Notes under the pieces: model-generated | Told to the model about the DNA's origin: nothing | Database searches by the model: none | What the model saw: only the letters and a program-made list of their open reading frames with translations | In this document: positions 16,111-27,886 of the stretch, one piece after another | How positions within the stretch are numbered: position 1 is the first letter of the stretch | How the letters are laid out: each line of letters starts with the position of its first letter | Assembly (NCBI RefSeq): GCF_023630705.1 | Contig: NZ_JALQEM010000041.1 | Location: forward strand, 124,001 to 188,000 | Origin: Caballeronia sp. GAFFF1 | GTDB taxonomy: Bacteria > Pseudomonadota > Gammaproteobacteria > Burkholderiales > Burkholderiaceae | DNA length: 64,000 nucleotides | Direction: 5' to 3' | Program-made: the position numbers and the translations under genes

Positions 16111-17652
16111 ATGGAACAACGCAGCGCAATCGACGTCGATCTCGCGACCCTCACGGTCGATGCCGTGCAGGACGGATTCAGGACCGGCCGGTTCACGGCG
16201 GAAGAACTGGCGCGTGCCTGCTTCGACTGGATTGAACGTCATAACGATAGGTATAACGCGCTGATCTTCCTGAATCCCGCCGCGATCGACGACGCGCGCA
16301 GAATCGATGAGCGGCGCGCCGCCGGCGAAGCATTGGGACCGCTCGCGGGCGTGCCGGTCGTCATCAAGGACCCGATGGACATGGTCGGCTTTCCGACCAC
16401 GGCGGGATGGTCGAAGCTGTACAGCAAGACGGGCGGAATCGACCTGATGCCCGAGCGCGACGCGCCGGTTATCGCGCGCATGCGCCGCGCGGGCGCGGTT
16501 CTGCTCGGCAAGACCAACGTCCCAATTCTGAGTCACACCGGATCGCATGCCAACGACAGCTGGGCGGGTCCGACGATCAATGTCGCGATGCCCGACCGCG
16601 TGCCGGGCGGCAGCAGCGCGGGAACGGCGGCGGCGGTGGCGTCGGGCATGGCGGTGCTCGGACTCGCCGAGGAGACCGGCGGGTCCATCCAGAACCCCGC
16701 ATCGGCGCAGGACCTCGTCGGCATCAAGCCGACCATCGGGCTGGTGCCGAACGCGGGCGTGATGCCGCTGTCGGGCAATCGCGACGTCGTCGGGCCGATC
16801 GCGCGCAACGTGAGGGATGCGGCGCTGTGTCTCGACGTGATCGCCGGTTACACGAGCGAAGACCCGAAGACGCTCGCCGGCGTCGGCCGGCAACCGGAAG
16901 GCGGCTATGCGTCGGCGCTAAACCGGGAAGCGCTGCAGGGCAAGCGCATCGGTCTGTACGGTCCCGGCTGGCGCAACCAGCCGCTTTCTGACGAGGCGGC
17001 GGCGCTGTACGAGCGCGTGAAGGGCGAGCTCGTATCGCTCGGCGCGACGCTGATCGACGATCCTTTTCGCGGCTCCGGCTTTGCCGAACTGCGCAGGCCA
17101 ACTCCGCCGCTGCGCAATTTCGACGCGCGCGGTCTCGAATCCATCCCCTACGACGTCGAGAAGTACCTGGAGCGCCTGGGCAAGCATGCTTCCATCAAGA
17201 GCTTCGCGGAATTCGCGGAGATTACGAAGGACGAGGACGCTTTCGCACCCAACGGCGTGTTGAACTTCATGCACAGCCTGGCGGACTTCAACGCCGCGCT
17301 GGCGAACCCGTCGCGGCCGCCGGAGATGCCTGAATTTATCGCACTGAAGGCGCGTTATCTGCGCATCTTCGAGCGCGTGTTCGACGAGCAGCGGCTCGAT
17401 GCCCTCGTCTTTCCGCAGATGCGGTGCGAGCTTCCGCCGTTGCACGGAAAGGACACCATTCAGGAGACAACCGTGGGGGAGATCAACATCGCGGGTGTGC
17501 CGGGTATCGCGGTTCCCGCCGGTTACTACGAGTCGGGCTCGCCGTTCGGGCTGATCTTTGTAGGTCGACAGTGGGACGAAGCAGCGCTATTAGGGCTCGC
17601 CTACGCCTATGAGCACGGCGCGGGCAAGCGGAAGCCGCCAGTGCTTGGCTGA
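16111..17652 (+). CDS. Amidase signature family hydrolase
   Basis: The 513-residue protein carries the Ser-cisSer-Lys triad of the amidase signature family: Lys86 in VVIKDPMD, cis-Ser168 in GGSSAGTAAAVASG and nucleophile Ser192 in GGSIQNPA. Amidases of this type hydrolyse carboxamides to acid and ammonia. A site GGGAG precedes the ATG. It ends the amide operon, giving the cluster two unrelated amide hydrolases (FmdA-type and this one) that may cover different chain lengths or aryl amides. Confidence 0.92.
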   Translation: MEQRSAIDVDLATLTVDAVQDGFRTGRFTAEELARACFDWIERHNDRYNALIFLNPAAIDDARRIDERRAAGEALGPLAGVPVVIKDPMDMVGFPTTAGWSKLYSKTGGIDLMPERDAPVIARMRRAGAVLLGKTNVPILSHTGSHANDSWAGPTINVAMPDRVPGGSSAGTAAAVASGMAVLGLAEETGGSIQNPASAQDLVGIKPTIGLVPNAGVMPLSGNRDVVGPIARNVRDAALCLDVIAGYTSEDPKTLAGVGRQPEGGYASALNREALQGKRIGLYGPGWRNQPLSDEAAALYERVKGELVSLGATLIDDPFRGSGFAELRRPTPPLRNFDARGLESIPYDVEKYLERLGKHASIKSFAEFAEITKDEDAFAPNGVLNFMHSLADFNAALANPSRPPEMPEFIALKARYLRIFERVFDEQRLDALVFPQMRCELPPLHGKDTIQETTVGEINIAGVPGIAVPAGYYESGSPFGLIFVGRQWDEAALLGLAYAYEHGAGKRKPPVLG

Positions 17653-18119
17653 AGTCCCGGCTCGCCGTCCGACGCGTCAACGCGCCGAAACAAACGGAAC
17701 GTGTGACGCGCGAGGTAGTGGAACGCGTCGGCATGCTGTCGCATCGTGACGCGATCACCGCGCTGATGGCGCGTAGTCGGTGCGACTGACGCGGCGCCGC
17801 ATCGATTCGTCGGCAGTGTCGATGAGCGGCGAAGGGTGCGACGACAGCACGCCTCGTTGCGATGGCGCAGTATGTGTTCGAAGTCCCGCGATGCGGGGCT
17901 CGCTTATCGACAGCAGCGCGGTCGTCTATTGAGCGGCAAAGATACGTGCGCGACTTAAGAGGCTCCCGCCCGTATTTGCCATGCTCCTAGTGCGTTCATT
18001 TGACATAATCTATATTAACGTCGATTCGTTTTTTAGCGGCTATATCCTAATGTCGTGTTCTGGCTATTTACAGATGTCGGGTTTGAACCGGTGGCAGGCT
18101 TGCAGCTGATCGTTTCGCG
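17653..18119. other. Intergenic region without recognisable genes
   Basis: No coding region with family resemblance was seen here. The right half (about 17990-18060) is markedly AT-rich relative to the surroundings. Together with the transposase remnant that follows, this suggests an old insertion. Confidence 0.5.
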
Positions 18120-18374
18120 GAGCTCGCCATGTCACCGAACCCACCTGTGAGCTTGACCATGCGCGAATGGGACAGACTGAAGGTTATCGAGGCGGTCGTC
18201 GAGGCGGGTTTGAAGCCTGGACGCGCGACGCATGCGCTCGTCTTGCCACCGCATGCTAAAGGCGTTTGTAAGCAAGTGAAACAAATCCGCGCCGACACCG
18301 TCCCGTCATGTCCACCTCCTATATTCGTCAGTCGCCGCATACGGCAATTGCAACACCGCCGATTGCGCGTGTAG
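18120..18374 (+). pseudogene. ISNCY-type transposase N-terminal remnant
   Basis: The translation SLTMREWDRLKVIEAVVEAG matches the helix-turn-helix start of ISNCY-family transposases, whose normal continuation is a glycine-rich LKPGRAAERLGLT-type helix pair. Here the text LKPGRATHALVLPPHAK shows decay of that part. The later SRRIRQLQHRRL recalls the family's SRRRGRPSNRRL. It stops after 81 codons, where a full transposase has over 400. It is therefore a truncated, mutated fragment, not a functional gene. Confidence 0.65.
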
Positions 18375-18566
18375 AACAACACGTCCTTTGAACTTCCACG
18401 AGCGGGGTCTCGGCAGGCTGTCTTTTCTGTCGGCGGCATTGAGCATGGCGTGCGTCCGGTGCGTGCGCATCGGACGTGACAAGCCAGGCCGTGTCGTCGC
18501 GAGGATCGGCTGCGGGAGGCGATCGAAGGTTTCGAGGATCAGTAGAAAAGAAGGAGCACTTGCCCC

Positions 18567-20954
18567 GTGAACTCCCGTCGCAAATTTCTTCAGAGCACGG
18601 CCACTGCCGGCCTCTCGGCCGCTGCCCTGAGCGTCTTTCCCCCGAGCATCCGCCGCGCGCTCGCGATACCCGCGCATCACGAAACCGGCACGATCAAGGA
18701 CGTCAAGCACGTCGTCATTCTGATGATGGAGAACCGCGCGTTCGACCATTATTTCGGCACCTATAAGGGCGTGCGCGGCTACGGCGATCGCTTCACGATC
18801 CCGCTGCCGGACGGCCGCAACGTGTGGCAGCAGATCGACGCGAACGGCAGCATCGACCTCCCCTATCATCTCGATGAAACCAAGGGCAACGCGCAGCGCG
18901 TCGCCGGCACGCCGCATAGCTGGGTCGACACGCAGAACGCGTGGGATGGCGGCCGCATGGCGGCGTGGCCGGTATCGAAGAAGAACCAGACGATGGGTTA
19001 CTTCGACACCGCTGAGATCCCGTTCCAGCGCGCGCTGGCCGAAGCCTTCACGCTCTGCGACGACTATCACTGCGCGTTTCTCGGCGGCACGCATCCGAAC
19101 CGCATCATTCACGCGACGGGCACGCACGGTCCCGCATACGGCAAGACCTTCGTGAACAACTTCAACGGCGACTTCGACGTGACCACGTCCGCCTCCGCGT
19201 ACTTCGACTGGAAAACGACAGCCGAGCGTCTCGAAGAAGCGGGCGTCACGTGGAAGGTCTATCAGAACATCAAGAACACGTACGGCTGCAATCCCCTGCT
19301 CGGCTTCAAGCAGTTTCGCAAGGCCAACGAGGCGCTGCCCGTGGCGCGTCAGGTCAACACGTCGCTGACGCAGGCCGCCGAGCCGGCCTTCGATCCCGCC
19401 GATGCCCTCGCCCAGCCGCTCATCAAGGGCTATGCGAACACGCTGCCGACCACGGACACCGATCCGAACACCAACGGCACGTTCGTCGAGGCTTTCGCAG
19501 CCGATGTGAAAAACGGCCGCCTGCCGGAAGTCTCGTGGGTGATTCCGACCGACGTCTACTCCGAGCACCCGGGGCCGTCGAGCCCGGTGCAGGGCGCGTG
19601 GTTCGTGCAGCAATTCCTCGATGCGCTGACCGCCGTGCCCGATGTTTGGAGCAAGACCGTGCTGCTCGTCAACTTCGACGAGAACGATGGCTTCTTCGAT
19701 CACGTGCCTCCGGCCGCGGCGCCGTCGCCGAACGGCGATGGCACTTACGCGGGCAAGACCACGCTGAACGGCGCGGACCTGAGCGCCGAATATTTCACGC
19801 ATCCGTATGTGACTCGTGCCGACACCGGCGCGCAGCCGAACAGCCAGCCGCCCGGCCCCGACGGCAAGCCTTACGGACCCGGCCCGCGCGTGCCGCTGTG
19901 GGTAATCTCGCCGTGGAGCCGCGGCGGTTGGGTCAACTCGCAGACCTTCGACCACACATCGGTGCTGCGCTTTCTCGAAGCGCGCTTCGGCATCAAGGAG
20001 AGCAACATCTCGCCGTATCGACGGATGATCAATGGCGATCTGACGACGGCCTTCAACTTCGCCTCGCCGAACAACGAGCCGCTGCCGAGCATCGCGGGCG
20101 AAAGAAGCAAGGCCGACGCCGATGCGCTGCGCGCCACGCAGCAGGCACTCGGACAGATCGTGCCCGATGCGAACCGTGGCATGCCGAAGCAGGCTAGCGG
20201 CTTTCGTCCGTCGCGTGCGTTGCCGTATGAACTGCACGCCAGTGCTCATGTCGATGCAAACTCCGGCGCCATCTGCTTGTTGTTCGCCAACACCGGCCGC
20301 CAGGGCGCCGTCTTCCACGTGTACGACAAGCTGCACCTCGACCGCTTGCCGAAGCGTTATGCGGTCGAGCCGGGCAAGACGCTCGACGATGTATGGACTC
20401 CGACCTCGACGGATCAGGGACGGTACGACCTATGGGTGCTCGGCCCGAACGGTTTTCACCGTGAGTTCAAGGGCGAGTTGGCCACGCAGCACGGTCATAG
20501 AGGCGTCAATCTGGAAGTACGAGTCGGCTACGGCTTACTGTCCGGGACGCTGCATCTGCAACTGCGCAACGATGGCGCAGGTCCGGCGCAATTCACCGTG
20601 AAGTCGAACAAGGTCTACGGCGCATTGCAGGCGTTTCCGGGTCTGCCGCTTCCGGGCTTCGGGCGCAATCCGATCGGCTTTGGCGGCTTCCCTGCGCCGG
20701 GCTTTGGCGCATGGCCTGTGCCCGCGCCTTTCGGCCGTGACGACGCGCTCGTCGCGGGCAATACGTGGACCATCAGCACGAACGGGGCACTGCCTGCCGC
20801 CCTGTTCTGGAACGTCGCCCAGACTGGCTACTGGTATGACTTCGAGATCACCAGCGCCACGGACCGCAGCTTCTTCCGGCGCATCGCGGGACGGATGGAG
20901 ACCGGCCGTCATTCGGTGACTGACCCGGCGATGGGCATGGTCGATACCTTCTGA
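18567..20954 (+). CDS. Phosphocholine-specific phospholipase C, Tat-exported
   Basis: The 795-residue protein starts at GTG 18567 (AAGGAG at 18551-18556), with a twin-arginine signal MNSRRKFLQSTATAG. The catalytic alkaline-phosphatase-like domain shows VVILMMENRAFDHYFG, FLGGTHPNR and NFDENDGFFDHVPP, as in bacterial PlcH/PlcN-type enzymes that release phosphocholine from phosphatidylcholine or sphingomyelin. The C-terminus carries the usual tandem beta domains (from about residue 550). A Gly/Pro/Phe-rich insert near residues 690-725 (PGFGRNPIGFGGFPAPGFG) is unusual. It is monocistronic. Choline and phosphate release would suit a nutrient-scavenging role. Confidence 0.9.
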   Translation: MNSRRKFLQSTATAGLSAAALSVFPPSIRRALAIPAHHETGTIKDVKHVVILMMENRAFDHYFGTYKGVRGYGDRFTIPLPDGRNVWQQIDANGSIDLPYHLDETKGNAQRVAGTPHSWVDTQNAWDGGRMAAWPVSKKNQTMGYFDTAEIPFQRALAEAFTLCDDYHCAFLGGTHPNRIIHATGTHGPAYGKTFVNNFNGDFDVTTSASAYFDWKTTAERLEEAGVTWKVYQNIKNTYGCNPLLGFKQFRKANEALPVARQVNTSLTQAAEPAFDPADALAQPLIKGYANTLPTTDTDPNTNGTFVEAFAADVKNGRLPEVSWVIPTDVYSEHPGPSSPVQGAWFVQQFLDALTAVPDVWSKTVLLVNFDENDGFFDHVPPAAAPSPNGDGTYAGKTTLNGADLSAEYFTHPYVTRADTGAQPNSQPPGPDGKPYGPGPRVPLWVISPWSRGGWVNSQTFDHTSVLRFLEARFGIKESNISPYRRMINGDLTTAFNFASPNNEPLPSIAGERSKADADALRATQQALGQIVPDANRGMPKQASGFRPSRALPYELHASAHVDANSGAICLLFANTGRQGAVFHVYDKLHLDRLPKRYAVEPGKTLDDVWTPTSTDQGRYDLWVLGPNGFHREFKGELATQHGHRGVNLEVRVGYGLLSGTLHLQLRNDGAGPAQFTVKSNKVYGALQAFPGLPLPGFGRNPIGFGGFPAPGFGAWPVPAPFGRDDALVAGNTWTISTNGALPAALFWNVAQTGYWYDFEITSATDRSFFRRIAGRMETGRHSVTDPAMGMVDTF

Positions 20955-20963
20955 AGCAGAGGA

Positions 20964-20993
20964 CGATGCGCCGGTTGTGAGGCCGGCGCATCG
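20964..20993. terminator. Stem-loop between plc and the glycerol transporter operon
   Basis: An 11-bp perfect stem (20964-20974 with 20983-20993) with an 8-base loop lies 10 bp after the phospholipase stop and 73 bp past the end of the convergent glpV-like gene. It is followed by CGTTTGT, so the U-tract is poor. It may serve as a bidirectional terminator for the two convergent genes. Confidence 0.6.
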
Positions 20994-21065
20994 CGTTTGT
21001 CGATAGCCGCTGAAGCGCGGCTTGCCAGCGGCCCTGTGCAGAAGACCGCCGAGCACCGCAAATCA

Positions 21066-22805
21066 CTAACGCACCTTGCCCGCCTTCCAGGCTGACAGCA
21101 GTTGCTCATACTTCACTGTTTCGCCCTTCGGTTTCTCATTGTCAAGCCGCTTCCAGGGCGCGTGCTGGTCTGACAGCCACTTGGACGGATCGCTCTGCGG
21201 ATTCAGTTCCGGCGCGCAAACCTTCATTCCGGCTCGCTGCAAACGGGCCAACACCTGATCCATTTCTTTCGCGAGGTTGTCCATTGCAGCCTGCGGAGTC
21301 TTTTCACCCGCGACCGCGGTGCCCACGTTCTTCCACCAGAGCTGCGCCATCTTCGGATAATCAGGCACGTTGTTGCCGGTCGGCGTCCACGCGACGCGCG
21401 CCGGACTGCGATAGAACTCGATCAGACCGCCGTACTTGTCCGCGTTTTTCGTGAAGTAGTCGCTATGAATATCGGAGTCGCGAATGAACGTGAGACCGAC
21501 AATCGACTTCTTGAGCGACACGCTCTTCGACGTGACGAACTGCGCGTACAGCCATGCGGCGGCTCGCTGCTTTGGCGGCGTCGACTTGAAGAACGTCCAC
21601 GAACCGACATCCTGATAGCCGTTCTGCATGCCGTCCTTCCAGTAAGCGCCGTGCGGCGACGGCGCCATGCGCCACTTCGGCGTGCCGTCCGCATTCGTGA
21701 CGTTGCCCGGCTTGAGCATGGACGCCGTGAACGCGGTGTACCAGAACACCTGTTGCGCAATACGGCCTTGCGCGGGCACCGGGCCAGCCTCGCTGAAGGT
21801 CATGCCCGACGCTTCCGGCGGCGCATATTTCTTGAGCCAGTCGATGTATTTGGTCGTCGCGTAGACTGCTGCCGGACTGTTGGTGCCGCCGCCGCGCGAC
21901 ACCGACGCACCCACCGGATGACAGCCGTCGGGCGTCACGCGAATGCCCCATTCGTCGACGGGCATGCCGTTCGGAATGCCCTTGTCGGCTGCGCCGGCCA
22001 TGGAAAGCCATGCGTCCGTGAAGCGCCAGCCGAGCGATGGGTCTTTCTTGCCGTAATCCATATGGCCGTAAACTTTCTCTCCGTCGATGTTTTTCACATC
22101 GTTCGTGAAGAACTCGGCGATGTCTTCGTACGCGGACCAGTTGACCGGCACGCCGAGATCGTAGCCATACTTGGCCTTGAACTTGTCCTGCAGATCCTTG
22201 CGTGCGAACCAGTCCGCGCGGAACCAGTAGAGATTCGCGAATTGTTGGTCGGGAAGCTGATAGAGCTTCTTGTCAGGCGCAGTCGTAAAGCTTGTGCCGA
22301 TGAAGTCTTTCAGGTCGAGACCGGGGTTCGTGTATTCCTTGCCCTCCCCTGCCATGTAATCCGACAGCGGAACGATGACGCCATAGCGATAGTGCGTTCC
22401 GATCAGGTCGGAGTCGGAAATCCAGCCGTCGTAGATGCTTTGCCCGGATTGCATGGAGGTCTGCAATTTCTCGACGACGTCGCCTTCCTGAATGATGTCG
22501 TGCTTCACCTGAATGCCGGTGATCTCACTGAACGCGGCAGCAAGCGTCTTGGATTCGTAGGTATGCGTGTCGATGGTTTCCGACACGACATGAATCTCCT
22601 TGACGCCCTGCGATTTGAGTTTCGCAGCGGTGTCGATGAACCATTTCATCTCGTCCATCTGCTGCTGTTTCGAAAGCGTGCTCGGTTGAAACTCGCTGTC
22701 CACCCATTTCTGCGCCTCGGGCGTGCCCGCGAGCGCCTGATTCGCGAAGGCACCTGACACGATGCTCGCCAATGCCAGCGTGACGATCCGTCTCCTCTGA
22801 TGCAT
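21066..22805 (-). CDS. glpV: Glycerol-type ABC transporter substrate-binding protein (GlpV-like)
   Basis: The 579-residue receptor has a signal peptide (MHQRRRIVTLALASIVSGAF, cleaved near QALAG). It is larger than usual sugar receptors, as expected for GlpV of the rhizobial glycerol importer GlpSTPQUV. The start at 22805 has GGAG eight bases upstream; an extension to 22862 lacks support. It is the last gene of the six-gene leftward operon, which keeps the order S-T-P-Q-U-V. Function is assigned from gene order and size. No glycerol kinase or dehydrogenase gene accompanies it here. Confidence 0.82.
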   Translation of the reverse strand: MHQRRRIVTLALASIVSGAFANQALAGTPEAQKWVDSEFQPSTLSKQQQMDEMKWFIDTAAKLKSQGVKEIHVVSETIDTHTYESKTLAAAFSEITGIQVKHDIIQEGDVVEKLQTSMQSGQSIYDGWISDSDLIGTHYRYGVIVPLSDYMAGEGKEYTNPGLDLKDFIGTSFTTAPDKKLYQLPDQQFANLYWFRADWFARKDLQDKFKAKYGYDLGVPVNWSAYEDIAEFFTNDVKNIDGEKVYGHMDYGKKDPSLGWRFTDAWLSMAGAADKGIPNGMPVDEWGIRVTPDGCHPVGASVSRGGGTNSPAAVYATTKYIDWLKKYAPPEASGMTFSEAGPVPAQGRIAQQVFWYTAFTASMLKPGNVTNADGTPKWRMAPSPHGAYWKDGMQNGYQDVGSWTFFKSTPPKQRAAAWLYAQFVTSKSVSLKKSIVGLTFIRDSDIHSDYFTKNADKYGGLIEFYRSPARVAWTPTGNNVPDYPKMAQLWWKNVGTAVAGEKTPQAAMDNLAKEMDQVLARLQRAGMKVCAPELNPQSDPSKWLSDQHAPWKRLDNEKPKGETVKYEQLLSAWKAGKVR

Positions 22806-22907
22806 GGTGTTCTCCTGTTTCTTCCGTGCCCCTTCGACCGTGTCGGCGCCCGCTGGGGGCATCAGCGGAGCCGGCAGTTGTCCGTCTTCATCGCATGCGT
22901 CCGTTTC

Positions 22908-23189
22908 CTAGCCCTTCCACATGATCGCGAGCAGTATCAGCACGGAGGCCGCGAAGCCCGGCCAGGAACTGGCGCCCTCGTCGCTGATTGCGAGCCACGC
23001 GAGATTGATATACGCGGCAGTCAACAGGCCGATGAACAGGCGATCACCGCGAGTCGTCGGGATAGGCAGAAAGCCCTTGCGTTCATGAGTTGGCGAGCGC
23101 AGTTCCCATACGGTCATGCCGCCCAGCATCACGACGATGCAGGCGAAGAAGATCGCCACCTCGGGGGTCCAGTACATCCACGTGAACAT
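22908..23189 (-). CDS. glpU: Small membrane protein of the glycerol transporter (GlpU-like, DUF2160)
   Basis: This 93-residue protein starts MFTWMYWTPEVAIFFACIVV and has three hydrophobic segments, matching the DUF2160 proteins found only in GlpSTPQUV-type operons. The ATG at 23189 overlaps the last base of the upstream permease stop (TGATG). The open frame extends upstream inside the permease gene, but that part is out-of-frame shadow. Its role in transport is not established; it is presumed to be an accessory membrane subunit. Confidence 0.82.
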   Translation of the reverse strand: MFTWMYWTPEVAIFFACIVVMLGGMTVWELRSPTHERKGFLPIPTTRGDRLFIGLLTAAYINLAWLAISDEGASSWPGFAASVLILLAIMWKG

Positions 23190-23990
23190 CACACTCTCCC
23201 CATCGCGAAGCCTTTCGCGATGTAGTTGCGCACGAAGTAGATCACCAGCGCGCCGGGAACGATGGTCAGCACGCCCGCCGCGGACAATACGCCCCAATCC
23301 ATGCCGGCCGCCGACACGGTCCGCGTCATCACGGCAGCGATAGGTTTCGCGTTGACCGAAGTCAGCGTGCGCGCGAGCAGCAGTTCGACCCAGCTGAACA
23401 TGAAGCAGAAAAAAGCGGTGACGCCGACGCCCGACTTGATGAGCGGCAGAAAGATCTTCACGAAGAAGGCGGGAAACGTATAACCGTCTATGTACGCGGT
23501 TTCGTCTATCTCTCGGGAGACGCCCGACATGAAACCTTCGAGAATCCACACAGCAAGGGGCACATTGAACAGCATGTGCGCGAGTGCGACGGCAATGTAC
23601 GTGTCGGTCAGGCCGACGCTTGAATACAACTGGAAGAATGGCAGCAAGAACACGGCGGGCGGCGTCATGCGGTTGGTCAGCAGCCAGAAGAACATGTGCT
23701 TGTCGCCGAGAAAGCGATATCGCGAGAACGCGTACGCGGCAGGCAATGCGACCAACACCGACATCACCGTGTTCATTAGCACGTAGATGATCGAATTGAT
23801 GTAGCCCCAGTACCACGAAGGATCGGTGAAGATCACCTTGTAGTTCGCTAGCGTCGCGTGCTGCGGCAGCGTGGCGAACGTCGACATGGTTTCCTCGTTC
23901 GTGCGCAGCGAGATGGAAACCATCCAGTAAAGCGGAATGAGCGCGAAAAGCACATAGACGACGAGCATCGATGTCCGCATCCAGCGGCGC

Positions 23991-24001
<11 letters not shown>
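23189..24001 (-). CDS. glpQ: Glycerol-type ABC transporter permease (GlpQ-like)
   Basis: The 270-residue MalG-type permease starts MQDKRRWMRTSMLVVYVLFA, has six predicted membrane segments and carries the EAA loop SREIDETAYIDGYTFPAFF near residue 165. Its start overlaps the end of the preceding permease gene by 11 bases. It should pair with the MalF-type GlpP-like subunit to form the pore. Confidence 0.88.
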
Positions 24002-25994
<1,993 letters not shown>

Positions 25995-26008
<14 letters not shown>

Positions 26009-27086
26009 GAGCTGCCTCCGGGCTGGACACCAGTCGGGTATCCGCACCGAACACGAACAGTTCTCGCGGGTCGATGAAAACGTCGAGTTGCGTGCCGAGT
26101 TCGATCTGATGCACGCCCTGTAACTGCGCAACCAGATTGACCGCGCCGGTCAGCGTGCGCAAATGCAGGTACGTTTCCGAGCCGCTCAGTTCAGCGAGTT
26201 CGAGCCGGCAGGGAACGGCGATCGCATGAGAGGCCTTTGCCTGAAGACGCAGATGCCCCGGCCGGATGCCGATGCGGCACGCGCCGTTCACAGCGTCCGC
26301 GTGCTGGACCGGCACCTCCACGCCGATCGGCAGACGCGCGCGGCCGTTGCCGCAGTCGCTCGTCAGCATGTTCATCGGCGGGTCGTTGAACACAGCCGCA
26401 GCCGCCACGTTGATCGGGGCGTTATAGACATCGAGCGTGGCGCCGAACTGCAGTATTCGGCCCTTATCGACGATCGCCGTATAGCCGCCCAGCAATAACG
26501 CTTCGAGAGGTTCGGTGGTCGCGTACACGACGGTGGTATTGCCGTCGGCGAAGAGCGTAGTCAGTTCCATGCGCAATTCCTCGCGCAGCTTGTAATCGAG
26601 ATTGACGAGCGGCTCGTCGAGCAGCACCAGCGACGTACGCTTCACGAGTGCACGCGCGAGCGCGCAGCGCTGCTGTTGTCCGCCTGACAGTTCGCCGGGC
26701 CGCCGCTCCAACAAATGATCGATATGCAATTTGCCCGCGACTTCCTGCACGCGCCGGCGGATTTCGGCAGCGTCGGTTTTTTGCAGGCGCAAAGGCGAGG
26801 CGATGTTCTCGAATACCGTCATCGCCGGGTAATTGATGAACTGCTGATAGACCATCGCGAGATTGCGCTGGCGCACGCTGACGCCTGTCACATCGTGACC
26901 GTCGACGAGCACTCGGCCGTCGCTCGGCCTGTCGAGACCCGCCATGACGCGCATCAGCGTGGTTTTACCGGCCTGCGTGGGTCCGAGAAGCACATTGATG
27001 GCGCCTGGGACGAGGCGCAAATCCACGCCGTACAGATGCGGTTGCCCGCCAGAAACGACACTGACTCGCTCCAGTTCCAGGACCAA
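25995..27086 (-). CDS. glpS: Glycerol-type ABC transporter ATP-binding protein (GlpS-like)
   Basis: The 363-residue MalK-type ATPase has Walker A GPTQAGKTT at residues 35-43, canonical signature LSGGQQQRCALARAL and Walker B LVLLDEPLVNLD. The usual H-loop region reads VYATTEPLEAL instead of THD, so the switch histidine is missing. Together with the GlpT-like partner, which lacks the signature, this gives an asymmetric ATPase pair with complementary defects. It is the promoter-proximal gene of the operon. Confidence 0.86.
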
Positions 27087-27146
27087 ATCGCTCTCCTTTG
27101 CGGCGTGCGCGACGCCAGTCGCAGAGGCGGGGCTTCAAGGCGTCGA

Positions 27147-27205
27147 TTGGATTTCGCTTGGATTACGTGTAGCAGCCAGAATGTCCCTTTTGTTGGATTT
27201 CGTTT
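27147..27205. promoter_or_regulatory. Direct repeats upstream of the glycerol transporter operon
   Basis: TTGGATTTCGCTT (27147-27159) and TTGGATTTCGTTT (27193-27205) are 13-bp direct repeats with one mismatch, 46 bp apart, in the promoter region of the leftward operon. DeoR-family regulators such as GlpR bind repeated TTTCG-type half sites, so these are candidate operators. No deoR/glpR gene is present nearby. Confidence 0.45.
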
Positions 27206-27344
27206 AAATCGGGGTAAACCTTACGACAGGAAGAAAGGGAGAGTACGGTCGGCGGGCAGAGGAACGGTTTGGCGTGTCAAACGCACGATCATTCGTGGAT
27301 GTCGTTGACACGCGGCATTCCGCAGACGTGGCCGGACGGGCGAG

Positions 27345-27665
27345 TTTCGGATGCCCGCTGGCCGCGCGGCCGAACGTGAAGACGGCGTGCTGGCCGTGTT
27401 GGTGTTATCGGCCTTCTCGCTCGCGGATATCGCTGAGCCTTGCATCGGCGTCGTGGTGGTGGCGAACGGCGTGCGAGCGAAGGCGCAAGGGGTGGCGAAC
27501 CGCATCGCCCGGCAATACGGGACGCGCGCGAGAACTCCGTCTATCGCAGCGCGCCGCTTGCGCAGTCGGTGTCGGAGGGCGCCGCGCTTTTGCGGGAACC
27601 GCATGGGCCTGTGCTTCTGCTCGATTACGGCGATAACTGCATGTTGGACAGAACGTCGCGTGTGC
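27345..27665 (+). pseudogene. Remnant of an M81 (MlrC-like) metallopeptidase C-terminal domain
   Basis: Two frames together read as the MlrC C-terminal domain. The first (27390-27520) gives VLSAFSLADIAEPCIGVVVV and continues ANGVRAKAQGVANRIARQ. The second (27520-27650) gives ENSVYRSAPLAQSVSEGAAL and then EPHGPVLLLDYGDNCM. The family normally continues SGGT(S/C)DT, but here the text breaks off. A frameshift near 27525 and loss of both ends make it a pseudogene. It is on the opposite strand to its neighbours and may be a relic of a second copy of the operon seen at 1-6372. Confidence 0.7.
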
Positions 27666-27886
27666 CTGGGCTACAAACCCGACGGGCAGAGTGTCGGGAA
27701 AATACTTAAAGGCGAGGTGCGCCTCGATGAGCAAACCGTTGAACTGCTCGTCCCACATGTTGCTTGCTTCCCAAAAGTCTTTCGATTCCATATTCCGCCA
27801 CAGCGGTTGATATTTAGGATATTGAAGTATTTGGTACGGGGCATCGCGAACTGCACAATGCTGCCCGCCTCTACTCGTGAAGACGC
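27666..27886. other. AT-rich intergenic segment of foreign composition
   Basis: Between the MlrC remnant and the HAD gene the base composition drops. The minus strand from 27791 reads MESKDFWEASNMWDEQFNGL and continues AHLAFKYFPDTLPVGF before running into the remnant. No family was recognised. It could be a fragment of a transferred gene. Confidence 0.35.

Noticed and set aside
17996..18025. TTGACA-like word with an AT-rich tail, considered as a promoter for the phospholipase gene
   Set aside because: No -10 box at acceptable spacing, and over 500 bp from the gene.
18306..20336. 676-codon minus-strand open frame opposite the phospholipase gene
   Set aside because: Low-complexity Arg/Val/Gly text without domains. 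The plus-strand enzyme has all catalytic motifs.
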